A stretch of 64,000 bases of DNA from the NCBI GenBank assembly GCA_913055915.1, contig CAJXKL010000007.1, positions 30,150 to 94,149 of the forward strand, given 5' to 3'. Positions within the stretch are counted from its first letter, which is position 1. Each line of letters opens with the position of its first letter. Below are positions 15,838-25,768 of the stretch, in pieces. The notes below the pieces were generated by a model, which saw only the letters and a list, made by a program, of their open reading frames with translations, did no database searches and was not told the DNA's origin. The stretch comes from an uncultured Candidatus Nemicrothrix sp. Lineage in GTDB: Bacteria; Actinomycetota; Acidimicrobiia; Acidimicrobiales; MedAcidi-G1. The position numbers were made by a program, and so were the translations under genes.

Positions 15838-16385
15838 CTGTCGAGATCCTCCACTGTGTCGATGTCAACGGCCTGACCTTCGCACGCTACTTCCACGACC
15901 AGCGATGGCCTACTAGCCAGAAGCGACCTGGCACCTCCGTCGCCGCTGACAGGTAGTTCGGGCCAGAGCCTCCGTGCAACCTTGACCGGTGGTCGCCGCT
16001 CCCCTCCGAAGGTTGCCGTCACGAGGTCACCAGGGTCATCGGCGACCGCCCGCCAGGCAGAGGTGGGCACCATCGGCGTGTCGGCGAGGCCCAACACGAT
16101 GGCGTCGTGGCCGACCCGGGTGGCATGGACAAGTGCTACCTGCACCGACCCCGCCTGGCCGGAGGCCCAGTCGTCGTTTCTCAGGAGGGTCGCACCCTCG
16201 GGAAGCAGATGGCTGAGATCCACTGCACCGCCGACAACTATCAACTCGTCGAGGCCTGCAGCATCGGCTACCCCGATGCTCCATGTGACCAGCGGGCGAC
16301 CACGGAACTCGGCCAGCAACTTGTGGTCTGATCCGGTCCAGCGGGTTCCACCCCCTGCTGCCAGGATCACAGCGGCGATGCTCAC
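15828..16385 (-). CDS. mocA: Molybdenum cofactor cytidylyltransferase-like protein (MocA family)
   Basis: A 185-aa NTP-transferase. The nucleotide-binding N-terminus is VILAAGGGTRWTGSDHKLL with the basic loop; GLADTPMVP follows where family members coordinate metal. MocA converts molybdopterin cofactor to the cytosine dinucleotide form required by xanthine dehydrogenase/CO dehydrogenase-family enzymes. It lies between xdhC and coxG on one transcript, so it probably serves the molybdenum hydroxylases of this genome, such as the Mo subunit at 41139-43382. Confidence 0.8.
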   Translation of the reverse strand: MSIAAVILAAGGGTRWTGSDHKLLAEFRGRPLVTWSIGVADAAGLDELIVVGGAVDLSHLLPEGATLLRNDDWASGQAGSVQVALVHATRVGHDAIVLGLADTPMVPTSAWRAVADDPGDLVTATFGGERRPPVKVARRLWPELPVSGDGGARSLLASRPSLVVEVACEGQAVDIDTVEDLDRWS

Positions 16386-16401
16386 ACCGCCTCCACCCGG
16401 C

Positions 16402-17514
16402 TCAATCGTGGATGGGGCCGTCGATTGCCGACAGCGCCCGAGTTGAGCGGCGGGTGCGCAGGGCGATTATCTCGGACATGATCGAGATGGCCGTCTCCTC
16501 AGGTGTACGGGCTCCGATATCGAGGCCGATGGGCGAACGCAGCCGCGCCACCCCGGCATCGTCGACGCCGGCCTCCGTCAGTCGTTCCAGGCGGTTCTCA
16601 TGGGTGCGGCGGGAACCCATCACCCCGATGTAGCCGACCTCTGTCTCGAGTGCTGAGACGATGGCCGGCACATCGAACTTGTTGTCATGGGTGAGGACGC
16701 AGACAGCGTCGCGGGGCCCCAGACCGGACCCGACCTGATCGAGCAGTCGGTTGGGCCAGTCGACAACCACCTCGTCGGCAAGGGGGAACCGCTTCTTGGT
16801 TGCGAAGACCTCCCGTGCATCACAGACGGTCACCCGGTAGCCGAGAACCTTGGAGACGCGTACCAGCGATGCGGTGAAGTCGACCGCACCGAAGATCAGC
16901 ATCTGCGGTGGCGGGGCGAACGACTCGACGAACACCTGCACGGCCTCCTCACGGGCCTCACCGTGCTCGCCGTAGTGGCGCACGCCGCTCCTGCCCGCTG
17001 CCAACTCTCCGAGGGCGTCCCGGGCTGCCACCCTGTCGAGGCCAGCCTCACCCAGGGTTCCGTCGACCTGGTCGGCCACCTCGTCGCCGGGTCGAACGAG
17101 CAACTTGGATCCGGTTCCGGGGCCTTCAACAACCGTTACCAACGAACAGGGCGAATCGTGCTCCCAGAGCGACTCCAGGCTGTCAAGGGCCGTCCAGGTT
17201 GAGTCATCGACCGCCTCGAGGAACAGGTGGATTGTTCCACCACATGTCAACCCGACAGCGAAGGCCTCATCGTCGCTGTAGCCGAAGGTGACCATGCGCC
17301 CCTCGCCCGCTGTGAGAACCTCGAGGGCGGCGGTGACGACTGCACCCTCGACACAACCACCCGACACCGATCCGGCCACCTCACCGTCTTCGGTGATGGC
17401 CATCGCCGCTCCCGGGAGGCGGGGGCCTGAGCCCTCCAGGTCGACAACGCGTGCCAGCGCCACACGTCTGCCCTGGCTGTGCCAACGCTGCAGATCACCA
17501 ATAATTTCCCGCAT
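16402..17514 (-). CDS. XdhC/CoxI family molybdenum hydroxylase maturation factor
   Basis: A 370-aa XdhC/CoxI-family protein. The N-terminal domain carries GSGPRLPGAAMAI and GSVSGGCVEGAV, whose Cys is conserved. The C-terminal Rossmann domain has LIFGAVDFTASLVRV and ends with VGYIGVMGSRRTHENR and SPIGLDIGARTPEETAISIM. These proteins bind the finished molybdenum cofactor, promote its sulfuration and hand it to xanthine dehydrogenase-type enzymes. It is the first gene of the xdhC-mocA-coxG-DUF501-ppx-GNAT run. The start is ATG 17512-17514. Confidence 0.9.
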   Translation of the reverse strand: MREIIGDLQRWHSQGRRVALARVVDLEGSGPRLPGAAMAITEDGEVAGSVSGGCVEGAVVTAALEVLTAGEGRMVTFGYSDDEAFAVGLTCGGTIHLFLEAVDDSTWTALDSLESLWEHDSPCSLVTVVEGPGTGSKLLVRPGDEVADQVDGTLGEAGLDRVAARDALGELAAGRSGVRHYGEHGEAREEAVQVFVESFAPPPQMLIFGAVDFTASLVRVSKVLGYRVTVCDAREVFATKKRFPLADEVVVDWPNRLLDQVGSGLGPRDAVCVLTHDNKFDVPAIVSALETEVGYIGVMGSRRTHENRLERLTEAGVDDAGVARLRSPIGLDIGARTPEETAISIMSEIIALRTRRSTRALSAIDGPIHD

Positions 17515-17563
17515 ACAACCAAGAGGTTAGAGCCTGCCCCTCCGGGTGACCCAATGCACGGGC

Positions 17564-18511
17564 TCAGGCAGTGTCCCTGGCGGCGATCGCGGCCGCAACA
17601 ACCACGACGTTGTCGGCCATCCGTGCCGACGCAGCATCGATCATGCGGCCGTCCAACTGGGCCGCTCCCCTGCCTTCGGCCTCAGCCTCGGCCAACGCCG
17701 CCAGGATCCGACCGGCCCGCTCAACCTCTTCCTCAAGCGGAGAAAAGACCTCATTGGCCAGATCAACCTGTGACGGGTGGATGGCCCACTTGCCCTCGTA
17801 TCCGAGTGCCGCAGCGCGCCTGGCGCCGAACATGAAGCCGTCAGGGTCGTTGAAGTCACCATAGGGACCATCGATCGGCCGAAGCCCGTACGCCCTGCAT
17901 GCAACAAGCATCCGGGACAGGGCGGCCTGCCACTGGTCGCCGGGGTAGTCAGGATTGAGACCACCGATGCTGGTGGTCCTGGCGCGGCAACTGGCCGCGT
18001 AGTCGGCCACCCCGAAGTGCATGGCCTCGAGCCGACTGCTGGAAGTGGCAATGGCCTCGACGTTGGCCATGCCGAGCGTGGTCTCGATGAGCACCTCTAT
18101 GCCTATCCGATGCGTCAGCCCCATTGCCGTCTCGATCTGGGTCACCATGGCGTCGACCATGTAGACGTCTGCGGGCACACCCACCTTGGGGATCATGATC
18201 GTGTCGAGGTGCTGACCGGCCTGTTCAACGACATCAACGACATCGCGGTACATGTAGTGGGTGTCGATGCCGTTGATCCGCACCGAGATCGTCTTGCCGA
18301 GGCCGCTCCAGTCGATGTCGCCGAGTGCTTCGATGACTCCGGTACGTGCCGTGTCTTTATCACCAGCGGATACGGCGTCTTCAAGATCCAGAAATACGCA
18401 GTCGGCCCCGCTGGCTGCGGCCTTCTCGAACATGCCCGGGTTGGAACCGGGAACGGCCAACTCGCTGCGCTGCAGGCGCTGGCGGACTGTCGGGTAACGG
18501 GTGTGGCTCAC
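17564..18511 (-). CDS. HpcH/HpaI-family CoA ester lyase (malyl-CoA lyase-like)
   Basis: A 315-aa CitE/Mcl-type lyase. It shows FLDLEDAVSAGDK (Mg ligands), ISVRINGIDT, TIMIPKVG, GIEVLIETTLGM and GKWAIHPSQV near the C-terminus. The family cleaves L-malyl-CoA or beta-methylmalyl-CoA to glyoxylate plus acetyl- or propionyl-CoA, or acts as citramalyl-CoA lyase. GTG 18509-18511 is preceded by GAGGGAG, a strong ribosome site. It is divergent from ppc; PEP carboxylase supplies the C4 acids from which malyl-CoA is made, so the pairing suggests a malate/glyoxylate link (inference). Confidence 0.85.
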   Translation of the reverse strand: MSHTRYPTVRQRLQRSELAVPGSNPGMFEKAAASGADCVFLDLEDAVSAGDKDTARTGVIEALGDIDWSGLGKTISVRINGIDTHYMYRDVVDVVEQAGQHLDTIMIPKVGVPADVYMVDAMVTQIETAMGLTHRIGIEVLIETTLGMANVEAIATSSSRLEAMHFGVADYAASCRARTTSIGGLNPDYPGDQWQAALSRMLVACRAYGLRPIDGPYGDFNDPDGFMFGARRAAALGYEGKWAIHPSQVDLANEVFSPLEEEVERAGRILAALAEAEAEGRGAAQLDGRMIDAASARMADNVVVVAAAIAARDTA

Positions 18512-18660
18512 TGTTTCTCCCTCTTACCTGGGGGATATTGGGCCGACCGAGATGAATGTTGGCGGTAGGTTACGGCCCCTCCTGGAAAACCGGAAGGCCT
18601 GTCACCATCCTTTCTAGTCCGGGTAACACCGAATGGGAGATCCAACGAGGTTTCGTATAG

Positions 18661-21372
18661 ATGCAACAACCCCCCACCCACGAGACGACCGATGCCGAGT
18701 TGCGCTACGACATCAGGCGCCTCGGCAACCAACTCGGCGACACGCTCGTCCGACAGCACGGCCGTGACCTTCTTGACAGCGTGGAGCGCGTGCGGGCCCT
18801 CGCTCGCCGGGTGCGTCAGGATGCCGACGGCACCAACGTCTCACGTGAGCTCGCTGACCTGCTCGGCAGTGCCGACAATGACGAAGCCATCCTGCTGGTT
18901 CGGGCCTTCACCGTCTACTTCCACCTCGCCAACGTGGCCGAACAGGTTCACCGCATCGAGGACCTGAACACCGGCGCAGGTGGTGTCGAAAAGCACTTCG
19001 ACGAGACAATCCGGTCCCTCGTCGAAGCTGGTGTCCACCCGTCGGAAATCTCCGATCTGGTCAATCGAACCGAGTTGCGACCCGTGTTCACGGCGCACCC
19101 GACCGAGGCATCACGCCGGTCGATCCTCGGAAAGCTGGCAATGATCGCCGACCACCTCGAGGGCCGCAGCGAGCACCGTAGGACCGAGTCCGACAGGCAG
19201 CGCATCGACCGTCGGATCGAAGAGCTGATCGAGGCCATCTGGCAGACCGACGAGATCCGACAGGAGAGGCCCGACCCTTTCGACGAGGCCCTATCGGTTC
19301 TGTTCTACCTCGACCAGACGGTTCGCGAGGCCGTGCCCGACCTGCTCGACGACATGGCCACCGCCCTCAATGCCATCGGAGGGCAGATGGAGGTAGGCCA
19401 CTCCCCCATCAGGTTCGGCACCTGGGTGGGTGGCGACAGGGACGGCAACCCCAACGTGTCACCCGAAATGACCGAGGCGGTCCTAGGGCTCCAGCGCCAG
19501 CGTGCACTTGACCTGCTCATGGCAGCGGTCGTCGACCTTGGTGGCGACCTGAGCGTGAGCACCAGGGTTCAGGGAATCTCCGATGAGTTGTCGGCAGCGG
19601 TCCGTGAGGACAGCGCCCTGATCCCCGGGCAGGTGCCCGCACACGGCGACAGCGAGCCGTACAGGGCACGGTGCGCCGCCATCGGCCACCGGCTGGCGGA
19701 CACCGCCAGGACCCCACCCGGCCCCGCTGCATACGACAGCCCGGCCGAACTTGACGCAGACCTCGCCGTCATGGACACCTCGCTCCGCTCCAACGGCGGT
19801 GCCCTGTTGGCCGACGGCCACCTCTCCCGGGTTCGACGAACCCTCGCCGCTGTCGGATTCCACATGGCCACGCTCGATATCCGCGAACACACCGACCGGC
19901 ACCACGAGACCCTCGCCCGACTGTTCTCCGCTGTCGGGGTCGACTACGTGAGCGCCTCACCAGCGGAGCGAACCAGCATGCTGGCCGCCGAGTTGGAGAG
20001 CAGGCGTCCTCTCGCCCCACCCCACCAGGAAGATCCCGGTGATGCCTTGGCCCTGTTCCGCACCCTGCGGTCGATTCTGGACCGCGACGGCAACGAGGTC
20101 ATCGAGAGTTACATCATCTCGATGACGCGTGGAGTCGACGACGTCCTGGCACCCGTCCTGTTGGCCCGCGAGGTGGGCCTTGTCGACCTTGGCCATGACA
20201 TCGCACGCCTGGGCTTTGTCCCTCTCTTCGAGACAATCGAGGACCTGAAATCCATCGGGCCGGTACTGCGCTCCCTGCTGGAGGTCGGCCCCTACCGACG
20301 CCTCGTCGAACTGCGGGGCGACACACAGGAGGTGATGGTCGGATACTCCGACTCGAACAAAGACGGGGGCATTACAACCTCACAGTGGGAGATCCACAAG
20401 GCCCTCCGGCAGATCCGTAAGGTGTCGGCCAAGACCGGGGTGAAGATCCGCGTGTTCCACGGCCGGGGTGGGACCATCGGCAGAGGTGGTGGGCCCACCC
20501 ATGCGTCGATTCTGAGCCAGCCCAGTGGCGTACTCGACGGGCAGGTCAAGTTCACCGAGCAGGGCGAGGTGATTGCCGACAAGTACGCCCTTCCCGAGAT
20601 CGCCAACCGGAACCTGAACCTGGCGCTTGCCGCCCTGACAGAAAGCTCGCTCGCGCACCGTACGCCACGCCACGACGACGCCACCGTCGCCCGCTGGTAT
20701 GGGGTGATGGACAACGTCTCGGAAACCGCCTACAACGCGTACCGGGACTTCATCGATGCACCCGGCCTGGTCGAGTACTTCACCGACTCGACCCCTGTCG
20801 AGGAACTGAGCTCGATGAACATCGGTTCAAGGCCGTCGCGTCGCTCATCGGCGATAACCGGCATCGACGGCCTACGTGCCATCCCATGGGTCTTCGGGTG
20901 GACCCAGTCCCGTCAGATCATCCCCGGTTGGTTCGGTGCCGGTTCAGGCCTCGAAGCCTCTCGCATTGCCGGACACGGCGATGACCTTTCCGACATGTAC
21001 CGGAGTTGGAACTTCTTTCGAACCTTCATTTCCAGCGTCGAGATGACGCTCGCCAAGACCGACCTTGCAATCGCACGCCACTACGTAGAGCGCCTTGTGG
21101 ACCCCGACCTCCACCCGCTACTGGACCTGGTGGCAGCGGAGCATGACCGCACCGCCGAACAGGTGGCCCTGATCACCGGCTCCGATCTGCTCGACGACAA
21201 ACCACTCCTGCGTCGAACCCTTGAGGTCCGCGACACCTACCTGGATCCCCTGAACGTCCTACAGGTGGAGTTGCTCGCCCGCTTCCGACAGGGTGACGAC
21301 TCCCCCGAAGCCCACAGGGCCCTCCTGTTGACGATCAACGGGATAGCAGCAGGCCTGCGCAACACCGGCTAG
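18661..21372 (+). CDS. ppc: Phosphoenolpyruvate carboxylase
   Basis: PEPC, 903 aa, fixes bicarbonate onto PEP to give oxaloacetate (anaplerosis). All signatures are present: VFTAHPTEASRR with catalytic His146, VMVGYSDSNKDGGITTSQW, the mobile loop VFHGRGGTIGRGGGP, and FGWTQSRQIIPGWFGAGSGL. The C-terminus ends in RNTG as expected for the tetramerisation/effector end. The ATG at 18661 is preceded by a modest CGAGG. Together with ppdK and the divergent CoA ester lyase it marks active C3/C4 interconversion. Confidence 0.97.
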   Translation: MQQPPTHETTDAELRYDIRRLGNQLGDTLVRQHGRDLLDSVERVRALARRVRQDADGTNVSRELADLLGSADNDEAILLVRAFTVYFHLANVAEQVHRIEDLNTGAGGVEKHFDETIRSLVEAGVHPSEISDLVNRTELRPVFTAHPTEASRRSILGKLAMIADHLEGRSEHRRTESDRQRIDRRIEELIEAIWQTDEIRQERPDPFDEALSVLFYLDQTVREAVPDLLDDMATALNAIGGQMEVGHSPIRFGTWVGGDRDGNPNVSPEMTEAVLGLQRQRALDLLMAAVVDLGGDLSVSTRVQGISDELSAAVREDSALIPGQVPAHGDSEPYRARCAAIGHRLADTARTPPGPAAYDSPAELDADLAVMDTSLRSNGGALLADGHLSRVRRTLAAVGFHMATLDIREHTDRHHETLARLFSAVGVDYVSASPAERTSMLAAELESRRPLAPPHQEDPGDALALFRTLRSILDRDGNEVIESYIISMTRGVDDVLAPVLLAREVGLVDLGHDIARLGFVPLFETIEDLKSIGPVLRSLLEVGPYRRLVELRGDTQEVMVGYSDSNKDGGITTSQWEIHKALRQIRKVSAKTGVKIRVFHGRGGTIGRGGGPTHASILSQPSGVLDGQVKFTEQGEVIADKYALPEIANRNLNLALAALTESSLAHRTPRHDDATVARWYGVMDNVSETAYNAYRDFIDAPGLVEYFTDSTPVEELSSMNIGSRPSRRSSAITGIDGLRAIPWVFGWTQSRQIIPGWFGAGSGLEASRIAGHGDDLSDMYRSWNFFRTFISSVEMTLAKTDLAIARHYVERLVDPDLHPLLDLVAAEHDRTAEQVALITGSDLLDDKPLLRRTLEVRDTYLDPLNVLQVELLARFRQGDDSPEAHRALLLTINGIAAGLRNTG

Positions 21373-21456
21373 GCCGACACTGGCCAACGCCACGTTGAGA
21401 TGGGAACCGGCTGTGTCCGGCAGCGCAGCGATTTACGAAGGATGAGCAGACGTCAG

Positions 21457-21496
21457 GCGTAGCCGGATCCCAGTCAGAACGAGATCGGGGCTACGC
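21457..21496. terminator. Candidate bidirectional terminator between convergent ppc and coxE
   Basis: An inverted repeat GCGTAGCC (21457-21464) / GGCTACGC (21489-21496) is extended inward by paired GATC tetramers, giving an imperfect hairpin of about 12 pairs. It lies between the ppc stop and the convergent coxE, overlapping the coxE stop codon. There is no U-run, so intrinsic termination is not certain. Confidence 0.35.
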
Positions 21497-22606
21497 GTCG
21501 ATGGCTTCAGCCAGGGCCTTCAGGGAGTTGAGGCTGTGCCCCTCGAGGAACCTGTCGACGTGGGGCAGGGCAGCCGCCATTCCACGTGCCAGGGGCTCGT
21601 AGCCGGGCGAGGCCTTCAGCGGGTTCACCCAGACCACCTGGTGGGTGACCCTCGCCAGCCTCGCCATCTGCTCCTCCATGAGCTCGGGCTCCCCGCGGTC
21701 CCAACCGTCGGACAACACGACGATGGTCGCACCCCGGGCCATGCCTCGCACACCCCATGAGTCGTTGAACTCCTTCAACCCGTCACCCAGCCGTGTTCCA
21801 CCAGACCAGTCGGTGACGGTGAGCGCTGCCGCTGAAAGGGCGGCATCGGGATCACGGGTGGACAGTTCGCGGGTGAGGCGGGTCAGGCGGGTTCCGAGGG
21901 CGAAGGCCTCGACGTCGCGACGGCCGACCATTGCGGCGTGCACGAAGCGGACGAGCGCACGCGCGTAGGGCTCCATCGAACCGCTCACGTCCAGCAGCAG
22001 AACCAGCCGGCGTGGCCGGTCCCCGGCTTCGGTGAACACCCGACACATCGGCTCTCCGCCGGTGCGTAGCGCCTCGCGCACGGTTCGACGAAGGTCGGGA
22101 CGCCCTCGTCGGGCAGATGGCCTCCGGCGCCTGCAGGGTCGGAGGGAACCACCTATACGCATTCGCATGATGAGGTCATACAGCTCGTCAAGTTCGTCGT
22201 CGGTGCACTGCGCAAAGTCCCTTGCGCCCAGAACCTCGGCCCTGGAGTAGCGCACGCTGATGACGTCACGGTCTGCATCCGTTTCGTCGTCGGCCTCGTC
22301 CGCAGCAGGTGCCTCGTCCAGCAGCAGGGTGAGCGAGGTCGGGTCCGTGGCTGTCCCGAGATCCACGATGCCCCCCAGCCAATGGAAGCGGAACACCTCG
22401 TCGTAGATGGCGATGTCCTCGGGCCGGGTGAGAAGGGTCGCCCTGCCCGACCAGTAGACCCCGCTGTGGGTGTCAGCCCCCACTTCGGCCAGGGCACGTC
22501 CGAAATCCAGGGTGCTGCCGACAGGCACCGGCAGGCCAGCTGCGCGAAGTGCCGTCACGAAGTTGACCATGTGTCGGTCAAGCGTCCGCTCGACCGTGGC
22601 CTCCAT
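21491..22606 (-). CDS. coxE: CoxE-like von Willebrand factor A protein
   Basis: A 371-aa VWA-domain protein of the CoxE family. The N-terminal ~180 residues are CoxE-specific and rich in Asp/Glu, followed by a basic Arg-rich linker (CRRRRPSARRGRPDLRR). The VWA domain then has the MIDAS motif LLLDVSGSMEPY and DWSGGTRLGDGL. CoxE works with the MoxR-type ATPase CoxD to mature the [CuSMoO2] or related active site of CO dehydrogenase-family enzymes. ATG 22604-22606 lies 4 bases after the coxD stop. Confidence 0.9.
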   Translation of the reverse strand: MEATVERTLDRHMVNFVTALRAAGLPVPVGSTLDFGRALAEVGADTHSGVYWSGRATLLTRPEDIAIYDEVFRFHWLGGIVDLGTATDPTSLTLLLDEAPAADEADDETDADRDVISVRYSRAEVLGARDFAQCTDDELDELYDLIMRMRIGGSLRPCRRRRPSARRGRPDLRRTVREALRTGGEPMCRVFTEAGDRPRRLVLLLDVSGSMEPYARALVRFVHAAMVGRRDVEAFALGTRLTRLTRELSTRDPDAALSAAALTVTDWSGGTRLGDGLKEFNDSWGVRGMARGATIVVLSDGWDRGEPELMEEQMARLARVTHQVVWVNPLKASPGYEPLARGMAAALPHVDRFLEGHSLNSLKALAEAIDA

Positions 22607-22610
22607 CTGG

Positions 22611-23522
22611 TCAGGCCCCGCGTGCTGAGGTGAGCAGGTCGCCAAACCCCCGGGAACGGACCCGACCCTGGTCTTCGCGGTACTTGAGGAGCGTTCCGAT
22701 GGTGGTGTCGATGGCCGCAGCATCGAGGTCGTCGACCCCGACCAGCACCAGCGCCTCTGCCCAATCGAGGCTCTCTGCCACACCCGGCGGCTTGTAGAGG
22801 CCCATCTCCCTCAACTGGGCTGCCACGAGCGCCACATCCCTGGCAAGCGAGATGGGAACGTGTGGTGCCCTGACCTTCAGGATCTCGACCTCACGGTCGA
22901 CGCCGGGGTGCTCGACCCAGTGGTAGATGCAGCGGCGCTTGAGCGCATCGTGCACGTCGCGTGTGCGGTTGGAGGTAATCACCACCACCGGCGGAACCAC
23001 AGCCGTAAACGTTCCAAGCTCTGGAATCGTTACCGCGTAGTCGGAGAGGATCTCGAGAAGGAACGCCTCGAACTCGTCATCGGCCCTGTCGACCTCGTCG
23101 ATGAGCAGGACCGGTGGTGGCCCATCGGTCGTGGCCAGTGCCCGGAGCAGGGGACGGCGCACGAGGAAGCGCTCCTGGTAGAGCTCATCTTCGAGGTCGC
23201 TGACATCTGCCCCTGAGGCTGTTCCGGCAGCTTCGGCTGCACGCAGGTGGAGGAGTTGCCTTGCGTAGTCCCACTCGTAGACCGCCTGGGCGGAGTCGAG
23301 GCCCTCGTAGCACTGCAGGCGTATCAACTCGCCGCCTGACCATGTGGCGAGGGCCTTTCCCACCTCTGTCTTGCCGACCCCGGCCTCACCCTCGAGCAGC
23401 AGCGGGCGCTGCAACCTGAGAGCCAGGAAGATCGCCGTAGCCAGACCCTCGTCAGCCAGGTACTCCCGGCCTGCCAGTGCCTCGACCACATCGTCGACGG
23501 CTGCTACATCGTGAACGCCCAT
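22611..23522 (-). CDS. coxD: CoxD-like MoxR-family AAA+ ATPase
   Basis: A 303-aa MoxR-class AAA+ ATPase: Walker A GEAGVGKTEV, Walker B VLLIDEVDRADDEFEAFLLE, sensor 1 ITSNRTRD and the ALKRRCIYHWVEHP arginine-finger region. CoxD is a membrane-associated chaperone needed to insert copper and sulfur into the CO dehydrogenase active site; homologues act on other molybdenum hydroxylases. It pairs with the VWA protein encoded 4 bases downstream, the usual MoxR-VWA arrangement. It follows coxM after a 68-base gap. Confidence 0.9.
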   Translation of the reverse strand: MGVHDVAAVDDVVEALAGREYLADEGLATAIFLALRLQRPLLLEGEAGVGKTEVGKALATWSGGELIRLQCYEGLDSAQAVYEWDYARQLLHLRAAEAAGTASGADVSDLEDELYQERFLVRRPLLRALATTDGPPPVLLIDEVDRADDEFEAFLLEILSDYAVTIPELGTFTAVVPPVVVITSNRTRDVHDALKRRCIYHWVEHPGVDREVEILKVRAPHVPISLARDVALVAAQLREMGLYKPPGVAESLDWAEALVLVGVDDLDAAAIDTTIGTLLKYREDQGRVRSRGFGDLLTSARGA

Positions 23523-23590
23523 AACGTCAGGCTAGCGAAGCGTGGACCTGCAGCACTTGCGGGCAGCCGGGCTACCGCAACAGGTTCGGG

Positions 23591-24411
23591 TCAGCGACCC
23601 GACTCTTCGAGCCCGCGTCGGGTGAGAACCCGGGCAAGGTGGCAGCGGTAGTCGACAGAGGCGTTCAGGTCGGCCGTGGGCTCGAGCCCGTCGGCAGCCA
23701 GTGCTGCGGCATCTTCGGCCGACGCCCCTGAGGTGACTGCCGCCTCGACGCCAGCGGCCCGAACTGGGCGGGCATCCATGTTGACGAGACCCACACCGCA
23801 GGTTCCGCCGTCGACGACGACGGCTGCGCCGACGATCGCCCAGTCCTGGGCACGGCGGTTGAACTTCTGGAAGGACCAGGTTGCGTCCGGCCTCCTGGGG
23901 ATGCGTACCTCGGTGAGCATCTCGTCATCGGCAATGGCTATCTCGAGGAAGCCGGTGAAGAAGTCGTCTGCCTGGACCTCGCGGCTGCCACCCGGCCCGC
24001 TGACCACCAGGCTGCCCCGCAGGGCGATGACGGTGGCGGGAAGGTCCGATGCGGGATCTCCGTGTGCCAGCGAGCCACCGAGGGTCCCCCTGTGGCGTAC
24101 CTGTGGGTCTCCCACCCTGGAGGTGGCGGCAGCAAGGAGCCCCGCCTCGGTGTTCACCAGGTCGCTGAGCTCGACGTCGCGGTGGCGCGTGAGGGCTCCG
24201 ATGGCAATGTGGTCACCGTCTTCGCGAATATAGGAGAGGTCGGACAGCCGGCCTACATCGATGACCATGGAAGGCGCAGCCAGCCGGTACTTCATGAGCG
24301 GGAGCAGGGAGTGACCGCCGGCCAACAGCTTTGCCTCGTCGCCGTGCTCTGCGAGCAGGGTCAGGGCATGGTCGACCGATTCGGCCCTCTCGTAGTCGAA
24401 TGCAACCGGGA

Positions 24412-24415
<4 letters not shown>
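23591..24415 (-). CDS. coxM: FAD-binding medium subunit of a CO dehydrogenase/xanthine dehydrogenase-type enzyme
   Basis: A 274-aa FAD-binding subunit. FAD-contact motifs are LLAGGHSLLPLMKYRLA and GTLGGSLAHGDPASDLPA, followed by the C-terminal CO dehydrogenase flavoprotein domain ending in DYRCHLARVLTRRGL. It passes electrons from the 2Fe-2S subunit to the acceptor. Its ATG overlaps the coxS stop (ATGA). With coxD and coxE next door the CO dehydrogenase-like label is reasonable, but no large subunit gene is adjacent, so the substrate of the complex is unproven. Confidence 0.85.
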
Positions 24416-24873
<458 letters not shown>

Positions 24874-24973
24874 CGGTGCTCTCCTCTCATCTCATAGTTT
24901 GGATCCGTCGACCGTCGGTCGAAGCGTTGCGACGGTGCGTGACTCTAGCCCCGGGGTGCCTTCTGGTCGGCAT

Positions 24974-25768
24974 TCACGGAGCCAGCCGCATCAGTGCCCT
25001 CAGCGCTGACAGGCCACCGACCACAGTCATCGCGACGAGCGCCACAAGGCCCGGCCAGGTCAGGTCCCATGACATCTCGCCGACAAAACCCTGGCGTGAG
25101 AGTCGCATCACGTTCGTGAGCGGGTTCAGGCGTGCAGCGTCGTGCAGCCAACCGTCCAGGAAATCGATGGGCACCTGCCCGATGGACAGGAACATGCTGG
25201 AAAAACCGATCACCTGGACGATCATCATCGAACGTAGGGACCGGAGCCGGTAGGCGACCGTTAGGCCCATCAGGCAGAAGACGACCGCCATTCCAGCCGT
25301 TGCCACGTACAGGCTGACGAGCCCGGGGATCCCGCCGGGCAACTCCAGGCCACCCAGAGCAGCCACACCGAGGACGCCGGTTGTCGGAATGATCGAGCGC
25401 ACGGCGCTGTAGCCGATGGTTCCTACGAGAATCGGAAGGCGGCTGCCCGGAATCAGGAGCAGGCGGTCGAAGAAACCGTTCTCCAGGTCGTCGGCGGCTG
25501 ACATCGCTCCACCTACGCCGGCAAATACGGCGCCCTGAAGAGCCGCATACGGAGCCATCCAGTTGAAGACGTTGGAGGTGCCGTAGCCCTCGATCCGGGT
25601 CAGCGAGCTGAACGCCCCGGTGAAGCTGACCACGAAGAAGACCGGCATTACGACGGTCGGAATAAGGAGCACGGGGCGCGCCCGGAGGCGCTGGAGGCCC
25701 CGTACACATATTGCGAGGCTCACGTTCCAGCCGTGGCCGGCACCGGTGGCGACGGTTGCAATGTTCAT
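24974..25768 (-). CDS. ABC-2 type exporter permease (DrrB-like), second copy
   Basis: A 264-aa ABC-2 permease with six predicted helices. It has the family segment DDLENGFFDRLLLIPGSRLPILVG and the C-terminal QVPIDFLDGWLHDAARLNPLTNVMRLSRQGFVG. It exports drugs or lipids with its ATPase. ATG 25766-25768 overlaps the stop of the preceding permease gene (ATGA), so the transporter is probably a heterodimer of the two permeases. The open frame reaches 25948, but the extra part is not membrane-protein-like. Confidence 0.85.
   Translation of the reverse strand: MNIATVATGAGHGWNVSLAICVRGLQRLRARPVLLIPTVVMPVFFVVSFTGAFSSLTRIEGYGTSNVFNWMAPYAALQGAVFAGVGGAMSAADDLENGFFDRLLLIPGSRLPILVGTIGYSAVRSIIPTTGVLGVAALGGLELPGGIPGLVSLYVATAGMAVVFCLMGLTVAYRLRSLRSMMIVQVIGFSSMFLSIGQVPIDFLDGWLHDAARLNPLTNVMRLSRQGFVGEMSWDLTWPGLVALVAMTVVGGLSALRALMRLAP

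Noticed and set aside
13690..15876. Long plus-strand open frame of 728 codons
   Set aside because: It lies opposite ppx, DUF501 and coxG, which have clear family motifs; low-complexity Ser/Arg-rich translation is typical of an antisense shadow in high-GC DNA.
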